64,000 nucleotides of DNA from Blakeslea trispora (lineage: Eukaryota; Mucoromycota; Mucoromycetes; Mucorales; Choanephoraceae): NCBI GenBank assembly GCA_025331445.1, contig JAIWNE010000013.1:186001-250000 (forward strand). Direction: 5' to 3'. Positions 57,988 to 64,000 of the stretch are shown here, piece after piece. Position 1 is the first letter of the stretch; each line of letters opens with the position of its first letter. Both the position numbers and the translations under genes were made by a program. The notes beneath the pieces were generated by a model. It was not told the DNA's origin. It saw only the letters and a list, made by a program, of their open reading frames with translations, and made no database searches.

Positions 57988-59343
57988 ACTATTTTGTATT
58001 CAAATTAATAAAGTCAGAAACAACCTGTATTTGTCGATTAAATCTCCCCTCCTATCTATTTTAGACAATGACCAATCTTAGGATAGTTGTATACCTGTGC
58101 TTAATCCTTTCTTTAATTCTATTCGTCTCCTTTTCTCTCACAAGTGTTACCATAAGCTGTTGAGGAAAATCATTGATATCGATACTAAGCTGTCATGACT
58201 TTTGTTCTGCCTGTTCTACAAAGCAGGTTCAGTAGCACCAGCGACTGTGGACATAAAATAATGACTTTTTTACGTTGGTAGTAAATGGTCTTTCATTTCA
58301 AGTTGCTTGATCAGCAAAGCGAATCCGAGTAGCTATCAAGGCAGGATGTATGCTATTAAATATATAGAAAACCTGGCCAAACAAGCTAGATTTTTCAATA
58401 GATTGTAAACAATATAGTCAATTTGAATAGAATAGCAGTTGTGCTTACCTTACAAGATTAAAGTCAACACCCGCTGAATATGTCTGGTTGTATGTTTAGT
58501 TGAGATTCATAAAGACAAATAGTAAAGAAAAGCTATTTTATTTACTAAAAGGAAAAATTGATCAATCTGTATTAGGCAACACTAATATTAATAATAGAGT
58601 AAGCGGAAAATTCTTGGGTTTCAAAGATGAGCATGCACTCTCAAATTGATTGATTGCATCCCGTTTTTTAATCGTCAATCATTGATGATCTGATAAGCAA
58701 AATGACACCCCCTTTTTTTTATTATTATAGAATAAATTAAAAGAGAGCTGGTGAGACAATTAAAAACGTTGGTTGACTTTTTTTAGAGCTTAAGGAAAAA
58801 TGGCAAAATCACCAAAGTGTTGTGATGCACGTGAGTATATGACATTTAACCACCATTTAGGGTTTGACATGATTGACAGAGTCTTGATTCCGAACCGATC
58901 CATTCTACTTTTGGCGTGTTAAATTAAGAAATCTTGATATCCTTTGATATTAATGCACACGTGACTCATCTGTCAAACCGTTGTTTATTTTCAGATCCTC
59001 GTAAAATTGTAAACAACTGAAATACGTGTTATCCGGTTGACTCAAAAGTCCGAGAGAAAATCCGTTTATAGAAGCGGCGCTATGCCAGATTGTTTTTTTT
59101 GTCAAGGTATGATCGAATTTGCGCTCCGTTTTACAGGTCTAATGGTGTCCTTTTTTCATAGAAAAAGGTTGCTCAAGCTAATACAAGTTTGTAAAGGAAG
59201 GCATGATATAAAAAAAAATCAAGTATGACGCTTTTAGGCAGAAGAAAAACAATGTTCCATATAAAGAGAAATATACTCTTTTTCTTCCAATTTGATTTGA
59301 TGGACGAATGAGAACCAAAATGTTCCCCCCGATGAATAAATTC
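57988..59343. other. Gene-free stretch of 1.4 kb
   Basis: 3' flank of the Sec14-like gene and the promoter side of the transporter. Frames are short and AT-driven. A short start MAKSPKCCDA at 58800 followed by a donor-like GTGAGT finds no downstream exon in phase, so no gene is called. Confidence 0.45.
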
Positions 59344-59351
59344 TATATAAA
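59344..59351 (+). promoter_or_regulatory. TATA box of the acetate transporter gene
   Basis: TATATAAA 91 bp upstream of the ATG at 59435, followed by a T/C-rich tract. Typical spacing for this genome's strong promoters. Confidence 0.6.
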
Positions 59352-59434
59352 GTGCAAAGTTTTGCTTTTAACACAATTCCTCTCTTTTTTTTTTTCTGTC
59401 TCACTATTTCTTTTTCTTTTTTTCTTACATCACC

Positions 59435-60182
59435 ATGTCAGCTGTTACTGCACCTTCAACACAACATCCTGCTAATGTAAATCAAGATGTTGAAGCTAAA
59501 TACCATACCCATGCTTATCCATCAGTACCCATCTATGCTGCTCCTACCATTGCCAATCCCGGTCCTTTGGGTCTCAGTTCTTTTGCTTTGACAACGTTCG
59601 TTTTGTCACTTCACAATGCTGGAGCTGGTGTCCCAGCAAACGGTCCCAATGAAGTTGTTGTCGGTCTTGCCTTGTTTTACGGTGGTGTTGTACAGGTGAG
59701 TTGATTTAGCTCAAACTTTATTTGTAACAGCAAACCTTATAATTGATTACTAGATTCTGGCTGGTATGTGGGAGTTCAGAACTGGCAATACATTTGGTGC
59801 TACCGCTTTCTCCAGCTATGGTGGATTCTGGCTTTCGTTTGCCTGTATTCTTATTCCTGGTTTCAACATTACTGCTTCTTATACTGACACTGCCGTCTTA
59901 GAGAAGTCGTTAGGTATCTACCTGATGTCATGGGCACTCTTTACCGGTCTCTTATTAATTGCCTCTCATCGATCGAGTATTGGTTTGATGAGTTTGTTTT
60001 TCTTTTTGTTTATTACCTTCATCCTTTTGGCTGCAGCCAAATTCAACAACAGTCTGACAACACAGGTCGCCGGTGGTGCCTTTGGTGTTGTCACTGCTCT
60101 CATTGCTTGGTACAATGCTCTTTCGGGCTTATTGACAAAAGACTCTTCCTATTTCCTTTTGCCTACTGGTCGTCTTAACTAA
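59435..60182 (+). CDS. GPR1/FUN34/YaaH family acetate transporter
   Basis: Plasma-membrane protein of the acetate uptake/ammonia export family (yeast Ady2/Ato). Two exons: 59435-59695 and 59754-60182 (229 aa). A hydrophilic N-terminus is followed by the family signature [20 protein letters not shown] (the NPAPLGL motif), then six hydrophobic helices with [38 protein letters not shown] and [15 protein letters not shown]. The intron falls inside VVQ-ILAG, where the family reads through. In yeasts these genes are induced by acetate or glucose lack; not testable here. Confidence 0.93.
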
Positions 60183-60912
60183 TTCTGTTTCATTCTGTAA
60201 ATCCGCATATTCCCAAAACTCATCCCATGTAATTTTTATTTTATTTTCATCTTCATTCATTATAACACTGTTCCTTTTAATTGTATATGCGATATAAATG
60301 TATTTTTTTATGCGTGAGAACTTGATCTTGATAACAAAGATTGAGCACAATCGATTTGCTATAAAAACTTTGAATGCAAGGATCGGCGTAGTAAAAAAAA
60401 AAGAAGGGTAAACTATTTTTTCTCTCTTAAACTTTGATCCGCAAAACACAGTCGTTCCAACGTGCAGATTAAGGATGGATTTCTGGGTGTCTTGAAGCTT
60501 ATAGTAAAGATTTCAGGAAGAATTGTCACTGCAGTTTTGGGTATACGACTTTCACATTCGTCAAGGTTATAGTATATGCCATCAACGCAAAAGAAGCATA
60601 CAAAAAACTACATTAGCCAACTATAATACTAAGTGAACAAAAAGAATAAATGCATTAGCATGATTTTGTCTCAAAAAATCACAACTGTGTTGATAGCTTT
60701 CGATAGAGAAAAGTAAGTTTTTGCCCCTGCGCATCATTCGCTGAACTGCTTTGAGTCGTCTATTGTAAAAGAATTCTTTCCACGTCGGTGCTCTTCAAGC
60801 TTTTACCGACAATAAAGAGATGACCACCTGGAGGAAACCAGAGATACATCTTTACATGCAGGGTATATTCTCCCGTCAAAGGGCTATTGATATGAGTACA
60901 CTGGAGGGAAAT
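60183..60912. other. Gene-free stretch
   Basis: 3' flank of the transporter with no frame that looks coding on either strand. Confidence 0.45.
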
Positions 60913-61889
60913 ATGGCTGACAATCCCTTTCTTTCAAATCTCCTCTCTCCTTTCTCAATACATCTAGATAAAAACAGGTGTCGAGATGGCTAATCTGATC
61001 CTTACAGTTTCTGAACCATAGAAATAGTACGATCAAGTATTTGGATAAAGAGAAGTTTATTTTACATGCTAATAGCGGTTGTCTTGATGAAAATATCTAC
61101 CTCTCGACTATCTCATTCTGCGGTTACTCATTTGTACCTAAATCCTGATGTTCTCCGCAAAAGCGACTTAGTCAATACCTTCATCACTACCTTGCTCAGG
61201 CAGGTAGTAACGGTTCGTCTTCATAGAGATACTGTCAGTCTACAGTCGCCCATTGACTTCTTGGCTTCTTTGTCCAACTCTTCAATCTCTTTGGCGGGCT
61301 CACAGGCGAATCCGGCTTTCTTGTTGGGTATTGCTTGTTTTTTTCCGGCCGTCTGATCTTCTTCAGATTACTCCTTCTTCTGTCTCAATCTCGGATAACA
61401 GTAGCCTTCTCTCTTTTGAGGTACATGACCTAAAGAAAAAAACACAACCGTCGACGAACCACCAAGTCTTTTGTGGCGAATGCTCATACAAACCTGCGAG
61501 TCTGTCCTGTTGACACCTTTCTTGCTTTCCGGCCTCGCCAGCTTTACTACTCGATTTTTACTCTCTTTGTCAACTCTGTCCGTCCCAATGATCCACTAAG
61601 TATCCGCATCCTATACTCTTGGATTAAGAAGTTGATTCGTCTTTCTTCGGAAGAACTCAGACTCTCTTTCCAGTCAATCATTTCCTCACTAGCCCTACCA
61701 TATGGTACTCCTAAGGAAAATATTGTCACAATGGGCAACTGGGCCTCTTTCAAGAGCTTCGAACACCATATTCGACAAGAGCATCTTGGTCAGTTTGACT
61801 TCACCAACACGCTTGTTTGTCCTTCGGACGACTTGAATATCTCTGGATTCAAAGAAGATATTTTCTTTGACGCACTAGATACTCTTTGA
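60913..61889 (+). pseudogene. Tyrosine recombinase of a DIRS/Crypton-type element, broken
   Basis: Three frames in series give one protein: 61066-61350 (NPDVLRKSDLVNTFITTLLR, then SQANPAFLLGIACFF), 61340-61465 (FFRPSDLLQITPSSVSISDN) and 61473-61889 (LRVCPVDTFLAFR, RLSFQSIISSLALPYG and ENIVTMGNWASFKSFEHHIR). RPSDL carries the box I catalytic Arg and the TMGNWAS...FEHHIRQEHL segment is the C-terminal active-site region. Where I expect a catalytic Tyr (HYRREH) there is Ile. At least two frameshifts. No flanking repeats were identified. Confidence 0.68.
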
Positions 61890-62672
61890 TTTTGGTTTTT
61901 CTTTATTTTTGTTCTGCTTGCAATTATGTTTCTTATTTCCTTGTTCGAGCGTCTAAGTTAGCACCAACTCGCTCTAAAAAATTGTATGCTTTATTTTGTA
62001 TAATCCACTTTGTTCACTTCATCTAATCAAATGCATACAAGAATAAAATAATATCAACACATTCATTCTACATATAATCCATTGGCTGCTTTTGAATCTC
62101 TTGTTTGTTTGTGCCTTTTGTTAGACTATACTGGACTAGATTCATATTTTTATCAAACTGCTACAGCTGTGATACCATACCTCTTTGCACCATATAAAAC
62201 TATCTTATCAATACAAATTAGCTCTGTTCGTTCGACAAAGGGTGGAAGCAAAGACGTTTGATTCAAAGATGGTAGTAGAAAAGGAAACCAAACCCAATAA
62301 AAATGTTTCTATGAGCATAGCTTTGAATTTTGAGGATAGAGTTTGAGCTTTTACCTAATGATGAAATAGGAGCAACAAAGTAAACAAATTTTGTTGTTCA
62401 AACTAGAGAAAAAAAGTACTTTTTTTTTTGTTGATAAGATGTATTTCTTCAGACAATTGTTCGCCAAATCAAATATATCAGACGAAACCATTGCAAAGAC
62501 TCCTTTTCCGTCATTTTACAATCAATAAAAAAAGAGAATAGTAAGGATGGTCGACAGAAAACATCTTGCACTATATATAGCATACGAGATATAGACTAGC
62601 AGTCTATCTTTAGCAGAAAAGGAACAAAAACAGACAAGGTATAACTCTTTTGATATCTTTTTGTTGAAAAAG

Positions 62673-62674
<2 letters not shown>
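61890..62674. other. Gene-free stretch
   Basis: AT-rich, short frames, no repeat. Leads into a GA microsatellite. Confidence 0.45.

Positions 62675-62719
<45 letters not shown>
62675..62719. repeat. (GA)n microsatellite
   Basis: About 22 GA units, 30 bp before a possible short gene start at 62749. Confidence 0.95.
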
Positions 62720-62721
<2 letters not shown>

Positions 62722-62903
62722 AAGCGAAGGCAGTTGTACAGACTAGTGATGTCTGTAAGTATTATTGTGGAACAAGATAGAAAATAGACTTTTTATTTAG
62801 GTGAAGAGAAAAAGTGTTAAACACGATAAAAAACTCTTCTTAAGGCAATCTGAGAAGGTATATGGTGGTTCAGATGCGGTAAATACTGTTAAGATACAGC
62901 TGA

Positions 62904-63002
62904 ATAGGCACATTTGGATAGGCACATTTGGATAGGCACATTTGGATAGGCACATTTGGATAGGCACATTTGGATAGGCACATTTGGATAGGCACATTTG
63001 GA
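62904..63002. repeat. 14-bp minisatellite, 7 copies
   Basis: Unit ATAGGCACATTTGG repeated about seven times with no variation, with a further 12-bp repeat 28 bp downstream. A 14-bp period cannot preserve a reading frame, so it is unlikely to be coding as it stands. Confidence 0.95.
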
Positions 63003-63029
63003 AGCAGAGAAGGAAGCAGAGATGGAAGC

Positions 63030-63092
63030 AGAAATAGAGACAGAAATAGAGACAGAAATAGAGACAGAAATAGAGACAGAAATAGAGACAGA
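63030..63092. repeat. 12-bp minisatellite, about 5 copies
   Basis: Unit AGAAATAGAGAC; on the plus strand it codes a Glu-Ile-Glu-Thr repeat. Period 12 keeps the frame open, unlike the adjacent 14-bp repeat. Confidence 0.92.
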
Positions 63093-63144
63093 AGCAGGAA
63101 CCCAGCAAGGCATCAGTAAAGGCATCAGTGAAGGCAAGTCTTGA

Positions 63145-64000
63145 GTTGTTTAGTAATAGAGTCACCTCCAACAACAAAGCAAGACAAGAAAAAGTAAGAA
63201 CGCAGAGGGTAAGCCTTCCTTGCCTTATTTTTTTGAATAAGCCAAAGAAGACTCAGTTCTGTTCGCACTATCCCAAATCCTTAGCAACCCCATACCAGTC
63301 AACTAACGAGGAATAGTACAAGTATGTCTGTACCCGCTTCCTCTGCCCAGATCCCTACAGGACACGCTCATAGTGTTAACAGATCAGGCGGCGTAATTGC
63401 CCTCAGTCATTCCGACTTCAGTCCCAATACTAGAAAACGAGGGTCGTTCGCGAAAATGGACTAGATTCCGGTCGTAAGCCACTTTATATAGGATCAGGAA
63501 AGGCAGCATCAGTCTTTGTCCTTACCCCCCATCAAGCTTGAAATAGAGGCAGAAGCACCAAGAGAAGAACAGAGAGCAGAGAGAGGCAGAGAGAACGAGT
63601 AAAAAGGACTTGTAGAGAGTTTGAAAGCATTTGTAGATTTGTAGTTTTGTAGTTTTGTAGATGGAAAGGCACGCGTATTTTCTTCTTTTTTGTAGATAAC
63701 GTTCTTTTTTGCTCTTGGTGCAATAATAGACTTGCGTAGATTGCAGATTTTTAGGCTATAAACGATAAAGCAAGTTAGATAACAGCATTGTTAAAGAAGA
63801 GTATTTTGTTACTTGCCTTTGAGGTTGTCTGGGTGACAAAGTTTCAAGATGTAGTTGAGATGACTTTGATAAAGAGAGAGAAAAAAAAAGAGGGAGAAAA
63901 TGATCATTACGTTCTGTTTACTTCAAATACACGCTAAAAAAAACCAGTCATCCAATCAGAGCCTGGCATCTCTCTATTCACTTATCTATCAGTAAACAAA
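63145..64000. other. No firmly supported gene; one short ORF
   Basis: A 46-codon frame at 63324-63464 (MSVPASSAQIPTGHAHSVNR) has balanced composition and less AT-rich codons than its surroundings, but no partner exon or motif. Around 63540-63600 a frame with EIEAEA and Arg/Glu repeats resembles the acidic stretch at 63000-63090, possibly an old duplication. Confidence 0.3.

Larger units (their letters stand above)
62749..63144 (+). pseudogene. Possible small lineage-specific gene disrupted by minisatellites
   Basis: ATG TCT at 62749-62754 is followed by GTAAGT and, after a 46-bp intron ending TTTATTTAG, by an open stretch VKRKSVKHDKKLLLRQSEKV and DAVNTVKIQLNRHIW. It then runs into seven 14-bp repeats, which carry a TAG in each frame. 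Past the repeats another frame is open: EAEKEAEMEAE, a run of EIET repeats, then GTQQGISKGISEGKS and stop at 63142. The two coding-like halves are in different registers, as if repeat expansion broke the frame. Weak evidence; it may never have been one gene. Confidence 0.3.

Noticed and set aside
58797..58840. Gene start MAKSPKCCDA with a donor-like GTGAGT
   Set aside because: No acceptor within 400 bp continues the frame without an immediate stop.
62904..63092. CRISPR-like array
   Set aside because: Units of 14 and 12 bp are contiguous with no spacers, in a eukaryote; these are minisatellites.
63324..63464. 46-codon ORF as a retrotransposon gag start
   Set aside because: No zinc knuckle, protease or LTR nearby; kept only as a note in the gene-free stretch.

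Overview
The window is nuclear DNA of a filamentous fungus, most likely Mucoromycota, order Mucorales. The DNA is AT-rich. Genes carry many short GT-AG introns, and 5' flanks have long C/T tracts. The gene complement is fungal: fungalysin M36, a Gpr1/Fun34-type acetate carrier, a class II aldolase, a DUF3020 regulator and a zincless fungal/plant-type Fpg glycosylase. Several accessory protein families resemble ones I associate with Mucorales genomes. I cannot name the species. No rRNA, convincing tRNA or CRISPR array was seen. All functions are homology-style inference from motifs; exon boundaries were set by hand, by reading-frame continuity across GT-AG introns.

Layout. 0.5-32 kb is a dense conserved block: Fpg DNA glycosylase, a short-chain dehydrogenase, a mitochondrial carrier, a UBE2E-like E2, fructose-bisphosphate aldolase, a C2-domain diacylglycerol-lipase-like enzyme, a GH29 fucosidase with a large N-terminal extension, a CDK9/BUR1-like kinase with an apparent 1-nt frameshift, a twin-CX3C protein, a kinesin-13, an F-box/LRR protein, a UBE3D-like E3, SCAI and a secreted fungalysin. 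Intergenic gaps are often tiny: convergent pairs lie 32, 66 and 154 bp apart. 32-42 kb is a repeat island. It has a decayed transposase, a two-level 192-bp tandem repeat, three related defective Tc1/mariner-type elements and one apparently intact member of a PD-(D/E)XK-like family. 42-47 kb returns to core genes: a vezatin-like protein, SURF1 and a DUF3020 protein. 47-56.6 kb is a second repeat island with a 5'-truncated LINE, a broken PD-(D/E)XK-like gene, a long-hairpin MITE and a broken MULE transposase. 56.7-60.2 kb holds a Sec14-like lipid transfer protein and an acetate transporter. 60.9-64 kb has a broken tyrosine recombinase and minisatellites.

Themes. Ubiquitin-pathway genes recur (E2, UBE3D-like E3, F-box/LRR) but do not form a cluster, and nothing suggests an operon or a biosynthetic cluster. 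The most interesting material is in the islands. One is a recurrent P-D...E-V-K protein family in three states of decay. Another is a short-form Tc1 lineage whose diverged copies share one internal deletion. A third is a long-hairpin element present at both 0.1 kb and 53.8 kb. Several broken genes fail in homopolymer runs, so assembly error must be excluded before calling them pseudogenes.
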